Assembly: GCA_003210735.1 (NCBI GenBank)
Contig: QCUM01000019.1
Location: 1-38,718 of the forward strand
From: Synechococcus sp. AG-679-D13
GTDB taxonomy: Bacteria > Cyanobacteriota > Cyanobacteriia > PCC-6307 > Cyanobiaceae
DNA length: 38,718 nucleotides
Direction: 5' to 3'
Part shown: one piece after another, positions 9,957-19,228 of the stretch
Layout of the letters: every line of letters begins with the position of its first letter
How positions within the stretch are numbered: position 1 is the stretch's first letter
Made by a program: the position numbers and the translations under genes
Notes under the pieces: generated by a model
Seen by the model: only the letters and a program-made list of their open reading frames with translations
The model's database searches: none
Told to the model about the DNA's origin: nothing

Positions 9957-11324
9957 ATGAAGTGTCTGCGCCCACCTGTCATGCCACGCCCTGGCCTGAA
10001 GCTGCTGCTGGGGGTCCTTCTCGCAGGCCTGCTTCTCCTGTGTGTGCAGTCACCCGCTTCCGCGCTGCCAGGCTGGATGAGCCGGAGCCGTGAAGCCACA
10101 GACGAACTGCGGGTCATCCCCCCCAGCGCTGGACGCCTGCAGGAAGTCGCTCCCCCAGGCGCAGTTCAGGAGATCAAACGAAGACTCAGCAATCGACGTC
10201 CGCAGTTGCGACTGCTGTCCCCGAAAGCCGACAGCATCACCAACTCGTCAAAAATGGAGCTCACCCTGGCCATCGAGGACTGGCCCGTCAGCAGGGACCC
10301 TGACCTCGGCATCGGCCCGCACGTGGCCATCCAGGTGGATGACCGACCTCTGATCCGGCTTGATCATCTGGACGACAACCTTGTAAAGATTCAGCTGAAT
10401 GACCTCAACCCTGGCAGCCACCGGTTTGCAGCCTGGGCTGCCTATCCCTGGGGGGAAGCCGTTAAAAGCGCTGGAGCATCGTTGCAGTGGCAACTTCACC
10501 AATGGCAACGGCTGGAGGGCTCACAACCCCAGGCCAATGAGCCGTGGCTGGTACCCAATCCGATCACAGACCACATCAATCGTCAGCCGCTGCTGATCGA
10601 CTGGCTGCTCTGGAACGCGCCGCTTCAGAACCTCAGAGATGGTGACGCGCAGTGGAGAGTTCGCGTCAGCCTGGATGGCGACAGCTTCCTGGCTGATCGT
10701 CAAGACGCCCTCTGGCTCAAAGGGAGTGGCAGCAATGGCGGGGCCACGCTTCAAATGGAACTGCTCGATGGCCGCGGGGAACCGCTTCAGCCGGTCTTCA
10801 ACAACCAACTGACCCGCCTGGAACCAGCCCGCGGAAATCGACCGGCCTGGCTTAAGGAGCAGATCACACAAGAGAACGTTCTGCGCCTGAGTGGCGAACC
10901 AGCTTCTGTGCCTGTTGAGGCGGAAGCTCTGGAAGAGCCTGAACTGAAACTCGAGGACATTTCACAGCCAACTCCTCCCGTCGCGAGCGGACAGGATCCG
11001 ATCCCCCTTCAGACGCAGACCCCCGACACAACTGATGGCATCGACCCTTCACAAGAGCCGTTAGACCAACAGCCTGCGAATCAATCGCCAGCCATCGCTG
11101 CGGAACAACCCCTAGGGGAGGAAGAGCTGACGGAACAAGACAAGGTGGAACAGCTCGTTTCTGAAGAGCCCGCCGCAGAAGAGGGAACACCGCCGATAAC
11201 ACCTGTGGATCCACCGGCGGCTCCTGAACTGAAGGCCGAAGAACCGGTTCTGCGCCCGCAATCCAGCCTGGGAGGATCAGCGCGGGATCTGCTGAATGCC
11301 GATGGGCGTCTTCGGCAGCCCTGA
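9957..11324 (+). CDS. Secreted Pro/Glu/Gln-rich protein of unknown function (455 aa)
   Basis: I do not recognise the family. The start at 9957 gives a classic Sec signal peptide: basic MKCLRPPVMPRPGLK, a Leu-rich core, then ASA-LP as likely signal peptidase I site near residue 36. A second ATG at 9981 would serve as well. The frame is open back to 9768, but that part looks noncoding. The mature N-terminal two thirds (to about residue 310) contain beta-type segments (HVAIQVDD, NPGSHRFAAWAAYPWGE) that could form an Ig-like domain; this is inference. The last 130 or so residues are acidic, rich in Pro, Glu and Gln, and probably disordered. The gene overlaps the start of the CbiG-CobJ frame by 29 bases, suggesting cotranscription. 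Confidence 0.75.
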   Translation: MKCLRPPVMPRPGLKLLLGVLLAGLLLLCVQSPASALPGWMSRSREATDELRVIPPSAGRLQEVAPPGAVQEIKRRLSNRRPQLRLLSPKADSITNSSKMELTLAIEDWPVSRDPDLGIGPHVAIQVDDRPLIRLDHLDDNLVKIQLNDLNPGSHRFAAWAAYPWGEAVKSAGASLQWQLHQWQRLEGSQPQANEPWLVPNPITDHINRQPLLIDWLLWNAPLQNLRDGDAQWRVRVSLDGDSFLADRQDALWLKGSGSNGGATLQMELLDGRGEPLQPVFNNQLTRLEPARGNRPAWLKEQITQENVLRLSGEPASVPVEAEALEEPELKLEDISQPTPPVASGQDPIPLQTQTPDTTDGIDPSQEPLDQQPANQSPAIAAEQPLGEEELTEQDKVEQLVSEEPAAEEGTPPITPVDPPAAPELKAEEPVLRPQSSLGGSARDLLNADGRLRQP

Positions 11325-13149
11325 GTTTCTCAACACATCGCATCCTCTGACTTCTTTGCCTCCCCGTTCAGGACCGGCCTCTCTGGCGCTCGGGCTATCC
11401 GCAGCCAGCGAGCCGATGCTGGAACGCCTGAAACTGCGTGGTCAGGCGGCAGCCATCAGCCGAACGGAAGGACGAGCCACAGAACTGCTTCAGCTCCACT
11501 GGCACGCAGGGGAAACGCTTCTGGTGATCGGCGCCGTGGGTGCAGTCACCCGACTGATCGCACCACTGATCCAAGGGAAAGACAAGGATCCAGCGGTACT
11601 GGTTCTGGATCCGGGGGGGCGTTGGGTCATCCCCGTGCTCGGAGGCCACAACGGTGGAGCGGAACAAAGGGCAAGGGAACTCGCTGCTGAACTGCAAGGT
11701 TCCGCCGTGCTGACTGGAGCATGTGCCGGCGAAGGCCGCCTCGCCCTTGATGCCTTTGGAGAGGCCTGGGGCTGGCGACGCAGGGGCTCCATCGAATCCT
11801 GGCGTCACGTGATGCAGCATCAGGCCAACGACAACAAGGTGACCGTGCATCAGAGCCAGGGACTCACCGCCTGGCAGACATTGCACAACCTGATTGAACC
11901 GGTTGGATCCCAGGCGAAAGCGGATATCTGGATCGGCTCAGAGCACAAAGACGGCTGCTCCTGGCATCCGGCCAGTCTCTGGCTGGGGGTGGGCTGTGAG
12001 CGCGGAACCAGCCTCAATCTCGTGGAACGCGCCATCCGGGAAGCCCTTTCTGAAGCCGGACTCGCGGCAGAGGCGGTGGCCGGTCTGGCCAGCATCGATC
12101 GCAAAGCTGATGAGGCAGCCCTTCAGTCGCTGACCGGGAGCAAGCAATGGCCGTTCCGCACCTACAAAGCCGATGTCCTCCATGGGGTTGCTGTTCCCAG
12201 TCCATCGAACGTGGTACTGAAAGAGATGGGTACCGCCTCGGTGGCTGAAGCGTCAGCTCTGCTGGCCGCGGGTGAGGGCGGACAGCTGCGCCTGCCCAAG
12301 CGCATCGTGCATGCGAACACCGAACCACCGGATCGCCAAGAGCAGGGTGCCGTCACCGTGGCGATTGCCGAAGCGGCTCGTCCCTTCGCCCCCCAGCGGG
12401 GTGAGTTGCACCTGATCGGCAGTGGCCCCGGCGACCCTGCCCTGTTGAGTGGCGATGCAAGACAGGCACTGGCCCGATGCACGGTCTGGGTGGGATACGG
12501 CCTTTATCTCGACCTCCTGGAACCGTTGCGCGAAGCCCATCAACTGCGCCGTGAAGGCCAGCTGACCAGGGAGTGGGATCGCTGCGCAGAGGCTCTGGCT
12601 CTGGCACAGCAAGGAGCGAAGGTGGCCCTGATCTCATCCGGTGACAGCGGCATTTATGGAATGGCCGGCCTGGCCCTCGACCTCTGGCTCCAGCAACCGA
12701 AGACGGACAGACCCGATTTCCAGGTTCACCCGGGGATTTCAGCCCTTCAAATGGCTGCCGCCCGGGCCGGAGCTCCACTGATGCATGACTTCTGCACCAT
12801 CAGCCTCAGTGACCGTCTGACCCCCTGGTCGGTGATCGAGCGACGACTGAGCGCTGCCGCAGCTGGTGACTTCGTTGTCGCGCTTTACAACCCGCGTTCA
12901 CAAGACCGTGACTGGCAACTGGGCCGAGCAAGAGAGTTGCTCATGAAACACCGCCCAATGGAGACGCCGGTCTTTGTAGCCCGTCAATTGGGACGCAAGG
13001 AAGAAGATTTACAGCTGACCACTTTGGAGGCCCTGAATCCACAGGATATCGACATGTTGACCCTCGTACTGATCGGTAATAGCAGCACTAAAGAGTGCGA
13101 TGGCACGATGATTACACCTCGGGGCTATCCGGGAGCTCAACTTCAGTAA
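11296..13149 (+). CDS. cobJ: CbiG-CobJ fusion: cobalt-precorrin-5A hydrolase-like domain plus precorrin-3B C17-methyltransferase
   Basis: A two-domain corrin-ring enzyme of 617 residues. Residues about 30-345 are CbiG-like: GAVGAVTRLIAPLI, a GGHNGGA motif, and the C-terminal GVGCERGT with ASIDRKADE. CbiG opens the ring lactone and releases acetaldehyde in the anaerobic cobalamin route. Residues from about 370 to the end are a SAM-dependent tetrapyrrole methylase of the CobJ/CbiH type: LIGSGPGDP, SSGDSGIYGMAG, HPGISALQ, and HDFCTISLSD. It methylates C17 and contracts the ring. The fusion is continuous with no frameshift. The ATG at 11296 lies inside the previous gene; a start a few codons later (ATG 11302, or a TTG near 11356) is possible. 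Fused CbiG-CobJ proteins are known in cyanobacteria. Confidence 0.93.
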   Translation: MPMGVFGSPEFLNTSHPLTSLPPRSGPASLALGLSAASEPMLERLKLRGQAAAISRTEGRATELLQLHWHAGETLLVIGAVGAVTRLIAPLIQGKDKDPAVLVLDPGGRWVIPVLGGHNGGAEQRARELAAELQGSAVLTGACAGEGRLALDAFGEAWGWRRRGSIESWRHVMQHQANDNKVTVHQSQGLTAWQTLHNLIEPVGSQAKADIWIGSEHKDGCSWHPASLWLGVGCERGTSLNLVERAIREALSEAGLAAEAVAGLASIDRKADEAALQSLTGSKQWPFRTYKADVLHGVAVPSPSNVVLKEMGTASVAEASALLAAGEGGQLRLPKRIVHANTEPPDRQEQGAVTVAIAEAARPFAPQRGELHLIGSGPGDPALLSGDARQALARCTVWVGYGLYLDLLEPLREAHQLRREGQLTREWDRCAEALALAQQGAKVALISSGDSGIYGMAGLALDLWLQQPKTDRPDFQVHPGISALQMAAARAGAPLMHDFCTISLSDRLTPWSVIERRLSAAAAGDFVVALYNPRSQDRDWQLGRARELLMKHRPMETPVFVARQLGRKEEDLQLTTLEALNPQDIDMLTLVLIGNSSTKECDGTMITPRGYPGAQLQ

Positions 13150-13201
13150 GCAACGAAAAGTGCCCAGAAGTAATGAGATCTTTAGGAATGATTCGCGCTA
13201 A

Positions 13202-13275
13202 TCGGGATGACAGGATTCGAACCTGCGGCCCCTTCGTCCCGAACGAAGTGCGCTACCAAACTGCGCCACATCCCG
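13202..13275 (-). tRNA. trnP: tRNA-Pro (anticodon CGG)
   Basis: A full 74-nt cloverleaf on the minus strand. The acceptor stem CGGGATG pairs with CATCCCG, and the discriminator base is A. The D-arm has GCGC pairs. The anticodon stem CTTCG/CGAAG encloses the loop TTCGGGA, giving anticodon CGG (reads CCG, proline). The T-arm is GCAGG/CCTGT with loop TTCGAAT. No CCA is encoded. Confidence 0.96.
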
Positions 13276-13283
13276 GCCTTCTC

Positions 13284-13289
13284 ATTGTA
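13284..13289 (-). promoter_or_regulatory. -10 box of tRNA-Pro
   Basis: TACAAT on the minus strand, ending 8 bases before the first base of the mature tRNA. This places transcription initiation almost at the mature 5' end. No clear -35 hexamer is seen 16-18 bases upstream. Confidence 0.5.
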
Positions 13290-13357
13290 GAAGAAAACAG
13301 GGCTAATTACTCCTGATTGAGGGGGACGTCTAGGGTGTGGATTGACCGTTTAAAGCC

Positions 13358-14227
13358 GTGCTCAAACCTGAGTGGTTGCGCGTCAAAGCCCCGCAGCGGG
13401 AACGGATCGGCGCTGTTTCCGACCTACTGCTGGATCTCAAGCTGAACACCGTCTGCCAGGAGGCCAGCTGCCCCAACATCGGGGAGTGCTTCGCCGGCGG
13501 TACCGCCACATTTCTGATCATGGGCCCGGGGTGCACCCGCGCATGCCCTTACTGCGACATTGATTTCGATAAGAGCGTTCGAGCGCTGGACCCCACGGAG
13601 CCGGAGCGCTTAGGGGAAGCGGTGGCACGGCTGGGCCTGAAGCACGTGGTGATCACCTCAGTGAATCGGGACGATCTCGCCGATGGCGGTGCATCCCAGT
13701 TCGTCGCTTGCATCCGGCAGGTGCGCCGCCGATCACCCTTCACAACGATCGAGCTGCTGATTCCTGATCTCTGCGGTAACTGGGACGCACTTGCTGCAGT
13801 GATGGAGGGCGGTCCGGATGTTCTGAACCACAACATCGAAACGGTGCCGCGGATGTACCGACGCGCCCGACCACAGGCGAAATACGAGCGATCGCTGGAA
13901 CTACTCCAACGGGTCCGTGAGGGCTGGCAGAAGGCTTACAGCAAGTCGGGCCTGATGGTGGGGCTTGGGGAAACCGACGAGGAAGTGATCGGCACCCTGC
14001 GTGATCTGCGGGAGCACAGGGTGGACATCGTCACCATCGGCCAGTACCTCTCTCCCGGTCCCAGACATTTGGCGGTGGACCGCTTCGTGACGCCGGAGCA
14101 GTTTGAGAACTATCGCCGCATCGGAGAGGACGAGCTGGGCTTCCTTCAGGTGGTGAGCACACCGCTCTCACGCAGCAGCTACCACGCCGGCGAAGTGCAG
14201 CGGCTCATGGCCAGCCATCCCCGCTGA
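13358..14227 (+). CDS. lipA: Lipoyl synthase
   Basis: A radical SAM enzyme that inserts two sulfurs into protein-bound octanoyl groups to make lipoyl cofactors for 2-oxoacid dehydrogenase and glycine cleavage complexes. It carries both 4Fe-4S signatures: the auxiliary cluster CX4CX5C (Cys33, 38, 44) and the radical SAM CX3CX2C (Cys59, 63, 66 in CTRACPYC). The C-terminal RSSYHA motif supplies the serine that ligates the auxiliary cluster. The length, 289 residues, is typical. The start is GTG at 13358, because an in-frame TAA occurs two codons upstream (13352-13354). The 3' end overlaps the tail of the convergent YciI-like gene by 23 bases. Cyanobacteria often have two LipA paralogues and I cannot say which this is. 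Confidence 0.97.
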   Translation: MLKPEWLRVKAPQRERIGAVSDLLLDLKLNTVCQEASCPNIGECFAGGTATFLIMGPGCTRACPYCDIDFDKSVRALDPTEPERLGEAVARLGLKHVVITSVNRDDLADGGASQFVACIRQVRRRSPFTTIELLIPDLCGNWDALAAVMEGGPDVLNHNIETVPRMYRRARPQAKYERSLELLQRVREGWQKAYSKSGLMVGLGETDEEVIGTLRDLREHRVDIVTIGQYLSPGPRHLAVDRFVTPEQFENYRRIGEDELGFLQVVSTPLSRSSYHAGEVQRLMASHPR

Positions 14228-14513
14228 CGGGGATCCATTCCTGCAGCTGCCAATCCACCAGGCCGGCGCGAATCATCGGATCGTTCTGCACCCACTCCAG
14301 GGCCGTGGCATAGGAGGCCGCTTCGAAGATCAGCAGACCACCTCCTCCAGGGCGTCGATCCTGATCAACCAGAAAACCACTGCGGATGATCTGGCCTCGT
14401 GCCGTTTCCTCTTCGACCCAACGCTGATGGGCCTTGAGCCATGGCCGCCTCTGCTCGATCGGCAGGGCGGCTGTTGAAGCGGTGAAGGTCTCGGTCTTGA
14501 TGAACCAGGGCAC
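14205..14513 (-). CDS. YciI-like domain protein (102 aa)
   Basis: A small ferredoxin-like-fold protein. It shows the family's layout: [10 protein letters not shown] as first strand, [10 protein letters not shown] helix, [18 protein letters not shown] strand-turn-strand, [10 protein letters not shown] with the conserved DP, and a C-terminal WQLQEW strand. YciI-family proteins have a proposed but mostly unproven enzymatic role, and no function is assigned here. It lies just downstream of gltB on the same strand (15-base gap), so it may be cotranscribed with it, and its tail overlaps the end of lipA by 23 bases. Confidence 0.82.
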   Translation of the reverse strand: MPWFIKTETFTASTAALPIEQRRPWLKAHQRWVEEETARGQIIRSGFLVDQDRRPGGGGLLIFEAASYATALEWVQNDPMIRAGLVDWQLQEWIPVSGDGWP

Positions 14514-14528
14514 GGCGTTGTGGCCGGA

Positions 14529-17500
14529 TCAGGCGGCGACCGCCTGCTTGTTCACCAACCCCATGGCCTCCCGCTCACTCGGGGGAATCAGCACCTTGAA
14601 CTGCAATATGGCAGTGGCCCAATCCGCCAACAGAGCTGCAGCTTTGATGCTGCCTGTGACAGCCAGGTGCTTCTCAAGCAGACCTTTAAGGGTGCTCTCC
14701 TGCTCAGGGGTGGTGATGCAGCACACCTCCACAATTTCTGGATTCACGCGAGGCGTCACGCGATCACCCTCATCCAACAGGAAGGTGACACCGCCGGTCA
14801 TCCCGGCGCCGACGTTGCGGCCCGTGCTGCCCAGCACCACCACCACACCGCCGGTCATGTACTCACAGCAGTGGTCTCCAGCGCCTTCCACAACGGTGCG
14901 GGCGCCACTGTTGCGCACGCCGAAGCGCTCTCCGGCACGGCCATGGGCAAACAGCTCGCCTCCGGTGGCGCCATAGAGGCAGGTGTTCCCCAGGATCACC
15001 TGGTCACCGGGATTCGCCGTCGCATCAGCGGGCACAAGGGTGATGCGGCCACTGTTCATGCACTTGCCGACGTAGTCGTTGGCTTCACCCTCCAGACGGA
15101 CGTTCAGGCCTTGAACCAAGAGGGCTCCGAAACTCTGGCCAGCGGCACCACGGAACGTGAGATCGAGCTGGCCTTCGAAACCGCGGTTGCCATGACGCTG
15201 GGCGATCTCGCCTGCAAGACGGGCACAGACGCTGCGATCGGTGTTGATGATGTCGATTGTGCGGCTGACGCTGCCATGGCTTTCGATCGCTGCCATCAGT
15301 TCCGCGTCGGCCAGCAGCTGGTCTTCGAGGATCGGGCCATTGCCATGGGCCACAGCGCTGTGCTGCAGCCAATTGCGATTGTCAGAGCCCTTGATCGGAG
15401 CCAGCAGGCTTGAAAGGTCCACGCAGCGGGTCTTGGCCAGCTCCACATCCCTGGGCTGGAGAAGATCAGCGCGGCCGATCAGCTCCTCAAACCGTGTGAC
15501 CCCCAACAAGCTCATCAGCTGACGCACCTCTTCAGCCACATACCAGAAGAAATTGACCACGTGTTCCGGCACACCGGTGAAGCGTTGGCGCAGGTTCTCC
15601 TTCTGCGTTGCCACGCCGACAGGGCAACTGTTGAGATGACAGACGCGCGCCATCACGCAGCCTTCGGCGATCATCGCGATGGAGCCGAAGCCATATTCCT
15701 CAGCCCCCAGCAGCGCTGCGATCACCACATCCCAACCGGTCTTGAGACCGCCGTCAGCCCGCAGCAACACACGGTCGCGAAGACCATTCTCCAGCAGGGA
15801 TCGATGCACTTCCGTGAGGCCCAGTTCCCATGGACCACCGGCATGCTTGATCGAACTCAGTGGGGAAGCTCCGGTGCCGCCGTCGTGGCCGGAAATCTGA
15901 ATCACATCAGCATTGGCCTTGGCAACACCGGCCGCAATCGTGCCGATGCCGATCTCGGCGACCAGCTTCACGCTCACCGGTGCAGCGGGATGAACCTGAT
16001 GCAGGTCATGGATCAGTTGAGCCAGATCTTCGATTGAGTAGATGTCGTGATGGGGCGGCGGTGAGATCAGGGCCACCCCAGGCTTGCTGTTGCGCAGCCA
16101 AGCGATGTAGGTGTCCACCTTCGGGCCAGGCAACTGGCCGCCTTCCCCGGGCTTGGCACCCTGGGCCACCTTGATTTCCAGCTGCTTGCCACTGCGCAGG
16201 TACTCAGCGGTGACACCAAAACGACCCGAGGCGATCTGTTTGATGGCTGAACAGGCCGTATCACCGTTGCGAAGGCCTCCGATGCTGGGGAACGATGCGG
16301 AGCGACCGTCGTTGTCCACATCACTCAGCACCTGGAAACGGGCCGGATCCTCCCCACCCTCACCACTGTTGCTCTTGCCGCCGATGCGGTTCATCGCCAC
16401 CGCGAGAACTTCATGGGCTTCACGGGAAAGAGCGCCAAGGCTCATGCCACCGGTGCAGAAGCGCTTGCAGATGCTCTCCACACTCTCCACCTGCTCAAGG
16501 GGCACCGGTGTTGGCGCCAGCTTGAACTCCACCAGATCGCGCAGAGCCATCACCGGACGGTTCTTCAGCAGCGCCTGATATGTGGAGAAGTGGTCATAAC
16601 CAGGCCCCTGGGCCACCGCCTTGTGCAACGCCTTGGACAGTTCAGGGTTGTTGCGGTGGTATTCGGCACCACTGCGATACCTCACGAAGCCGATGAATTC
16701 GAGCTTGCTGCGATCCAGTTCAGGGAAGGCCTTGGCATGCATCGAGAGAGTTTCATTAGCGAGCTCCGCCAACGTCATGCCTGCCACGCGGCTGGTGGTG
16801 CCGGTGAAGGCCGTCTCGATCACATCGGCTCCAAGACCGATGGCTTCAAAAATCTGAGCACCGTGGTAACTGGCGAGCAGCGATATGCCGATCTTGGAAA
16901 GGATCTTGCGCAATCCGTTCTCAAGGGAGATTCGAACATTGGCCTGAACCCGTTCCGCATCCAGGGCCGGCAGCTTGCCCTGCTCGATCCGTTTCTTGGT
17001 CTTGGGGTGCTCCAGCCAATGGCGGGTGGTCTCCCAGGTGAGCCAGGGGCAGATCGCGCTGGCCCCGTAACCGATCAGGCAGGCGATGTGGTGCGTGCTC
17101 CAGCACTGAGCCGTATCAACAACGAGAGAACACCGCAGCCGAAGCTTCTGGCGCAGCAGGTGATGGTGAACGGCGCCGACGGCGAGCAGGGCCGGCATTG
17201 CCGCCGTGGTGGCATTGAGCTGGGAGGCTGCCCCTGAGACGTCAACCCGATCAGAGAGCACAAGCACCTGGGCACCGCCGCATACCGCCTGCTCGGCGGC
17301 TTCACAGAGGGCATCCAGCGAAGCCTTCAGGCCACCGGTGCAGGCTTCAACGCCCACCTGGGTGGACAGGGTCGTCACCGGCAGGCCCTGCTGACCGATT
17401 GCGACCAGCTCGCTCTCGTTCAGAACAGGAGTCTCAAGATGGATCACCGCAGCGGCCTCAGCCTGGGGCTTCAGAGCAGGGCGGCGCTCACCCAGATGCA

Positions 17501-19130
17501 TCTCGAGGCTCATGACGAGCTTTTCGCGCAGGGGGTCAATCGGAGGGTTGGTGACCTGCGCGAAACGTTGCTTGAAGTAGTCGTAAAGAAGGTGAGGCTT
17601 ATCGGAGAGCACCGCCAGCGGGATGTCGTCCCCCATGCAGTAAGTGGGCTCTTTGCCGAGGGCAGCCATGTCCTCGATGATCATGTCGAAGTCCTCGGCG
17701 GTGAAGCCCATTGCCGTCTGCAACCGGAGCAGATCCAACTCACCCACCTGGCGGTTCTGGGTCCAGGGCTGCGGTTCAACATTGCGGCGATGCTGCTGAA
17801 GCCACTGCGAGTAAGGGAAACGGCCTGCGGCGTCTTCCTTCACCGACCAGTTGTCGAATAGTTGACCACTCTCCAGATCAACGGCCAACATCTGCCCGGG
17901 GCCAAGCCTGCCCTTCTGCACAACGGTCTTGCCGCTGAGATCCACGACACCGGTCTCGGATCCCATTATCACAAAACCGTCCTCGGTGGTGCACCACCGC
18001 GCCGGACGCAAACCGTTGCGGTCGAGTGTGGCGCCCACACGCTTGCCATCTGCGAACACCAGCAGGGCCGGACCATCCCAGGGCTCCTGAATTCCGGCAT
18101 TGAATTCATACATGGCCGTCACCTCTGGACGGCTGTCGAGATCTGGCTGGTTGCGAAACGCTTCCGGAACCAACGTGATCAGGCTGTCGGTGATGGTGCG
18201 GCCACTGCGAACCATCAGTTCCAGCGTGGCGTCGAGGTTGGCCGAATCGCTGAATGCGGGGTTGACGACGGGGATGAGGTCATCCGCTGCGTCACCCCAC
18301 ACGTTCTCGAGGGTTGCTTCCGATGCCTTCGCCCAGTTGAGATTGCCCAACAACGTGTTGATTTCGCCGTTATGGCCCAATAAACGCATTGGCTGGGCCA
18401 GAGGCCAGCGAGGCAAAGTGTTGGTGCTGAAGCGGCGGTGGTAAACCGCAAAACTCACAGCAAATCGTGGGTCGCGAAGGTCGGCGTAGTACCGCGCCAG
18501 CACCTCGGAACGCACCATGCCCTTGTAAACAACCGTTCGGCTGCTCAGGGAAGCGACGTACAGGTCGTGCGCACCATCTGCCCCGAAAGCAGCGCGAATA
18601 CGCGCTCCGATCCGCCGACGCAAGCGCAGCAACAGGCCTTCAAAGTCAGCATCTTCGGCATCGCCATCGAGCGACCACTGCTCAATCACTGGAGCCGTTT
18701 CATGGGCCATGGTGCCGAGCACCGTTGGGTCCACAGGAACAGTGCGCCATCCAAGAGGGCGCAAACCAAGAGCCCTGGCCTCCTCATCACAGAGACGACG
18801 GTCATCCTCACGACAACCTGCGTCCTTCGGCATGAACATCATGCCGAGACCCTTTGCTGCAGCTGCTTCAGGCCAGACCTCTTTCAGATAGCCCCAGGGG
18901 ATCTGGCAGAGCACACCGGCGCCGTCCCCGGAGTCACCATCACCGCCGCATCCGCCGCGATGCTCCATGCAACCCAACCCCCTGAGCGCCTGCTCCAGCA
19001 CCCAGTGACTGGCCTGCCCCTGCAGTTGAGCCAGAAAACCCACACCACAGGCATCCTTTTCACCAGCCACAGCCTCGGGCGCAGCGCTATCGCTGTAGGG
19101 CCAGGCAGCGGGGCGAAGCAGGTCTGACAT
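14529..19130 (-). CDS. gltB: Glutamate synthase large subunit, ferredoxin-dependent type (Fd-GOGAT)
   Basis: Makes two glutamates from glutamine and 2-oxoglutarate, the second step of ammonium assimilation. It has 1533 residues from the ATG at 19130; an upstream in-frame start at 19220 would add 30 Cys/Arg-rich residues and is less likely. The order is: short propeptide, then catalytic Cys28 (DACGVGF) that becomes the N-terminal nucleophile of the glutaminase domain; central domain; FMN-binding synthase barrel with SGHDGGTGASP near residue 1078; 3Fe-4S motif CX5CX4C (CVMARVCHLNSC) near 1160-1170; C-terminal GXGXG beta-helix domain. The length and lack of a nearby small subunit gene favour the ferredoxin-dependent form (glsF/glsS naming also used). 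It is divergent from the 19229 gene across 98 bases. Confidence 0.96.
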   Translation of the reverse strand: MSDLLRPAAWPYSDSAAPEAVAGEKDACGVGFLAQLQGQASHWVLEQALRGLGCMEHRGGCGGDGDSGDGAGVLCQIPWGYLKEVWPEAAAAKGLGMMFMPKDAGCREDDRRLCDEEARALGLRPLGWRTVPVDPTVLGTMAHETAPVIEQWSLDGDAEDADFEGLLLRLRRRIGARIRAAFGADGAHDLYVASLSSRTVVYKGMVRSEVLARYYADLRDPRFAVSFAVYHRRFSTNTLPRWPLAQPMRLLGHNGEINTLLGNLNWAKASEATLENVWGDAADDLIPVVNPAFSDSANLDATLELMVRSGRTITDSLITLVPEAFRNQPDLDSRPEVTAMYEFNAGIQEPWDGPALLVFADGKRVGATLDRNGLRPARWCTTEDGFVIMGSETGVVDLSGKTVVQKGRLGPGQMLAVDLESGQLFDNWSVKEDAAGRFPYSQWLQQHRRNVEPQPWTQNRQVGELDLLRLQTAMGFTAEDFDMIIEDMAALGKEPTYCMGDDIPLAVLSDKPHLLYDYFKQRFAQVTNPPIDPLREKLVMSLEMHLGERRPALKPQAEAAAVIHLETPVLNESELVAIGQQGLPVTTLSTQVGVEACTGGLKASLDALCEAAEQAVCGGAQVLVLSDRVDVSGAASQLNATTAAMPALLAVGAVHHHLLRQKLRLRCSLVVDTAQCWSTHHIACLIGYGASAICPWLTWETTRHWLEHPKTKKRIEQGKLPALDAERVQANVRISLENGLRKILSKIGISLLASYHGAQIFEAIGLGADVIETAFTGTTSRVAGMTLAELANETLSMHAKAFPELDRSKLEFIGFVRYRSGAEYHRNNPELSKALHKAVAQGPGYDHFSTYQALLKNRPVMALRDLVEFKLAPTPVPLEQVESVESICKRFCTGGMSLGALSREAHEVLAVAMNRIGGKSNSGEGGEDPARFQVLSDVDNDGRSASFPSIGGLRNGDTACSAIKQIASGRFGVTAEYLRSGKQLEIKVAQGAKPGEGGQLPGPKVDTYIAWLRNSKPGVALISPPPHHDIYSIEDLAQLIHDLHQVHPAAPVSVKLVAEIGIGTIAAGVAKANADVIQISGHDGGTGASPLSSIKHAGGPWELGLTEVHRSLLENGLRDRVLLRADGGLKTGWDVVIAALLGAEEYGFGSIAMIAEGCVMARVCHLNSCPVGVATQKENLRQRFTGVPEHVVNFFWYVAEEVRQLMSLLGVTRFEELIGRADLLQPRDVELAKTRCVDLSSLLAPIKGSDNRNWLQHSAVAHGNGPILEDQLLADAELMAAIESHGSVSRTIDIINTDRSVCARLAGEIAQRHGNRGFEGQLDLTFRGAAGQSFGALLVQGLNVRLEGEANDYVGKCMNSGRITLVPADATANPGDQVILGNTCLYGATGGELFAHGRAGERFGVRNSGARTVVEGAGDHCCEYMTGGVVVVLGSTGRNVGAGMTGGVTFLLDEGDRVTPRVNPEIVEVCCITTPEQESTLKGLLEKHLAVTGSIKAAALLADWATAILQFKVLIPPSEREAMGLVNKQAVAA

Positions 19131-19228
19131 AGGGCTTTCCAGTCGTTCACATGGTTTGCAGCGTCGAGCTCTGCAGAAACCATCTACACAAGCAATCCTA
19201 GGCAGGCGCCCAACGCCCACACCCCCCC

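Noticed and set aside
14520..15413. A 297-codon plus-strand open frame opposite gltB
   Set aside because: It is antisense to a firmly identified gene, and its composition is explained by the complement of the glutamate synthase codons.
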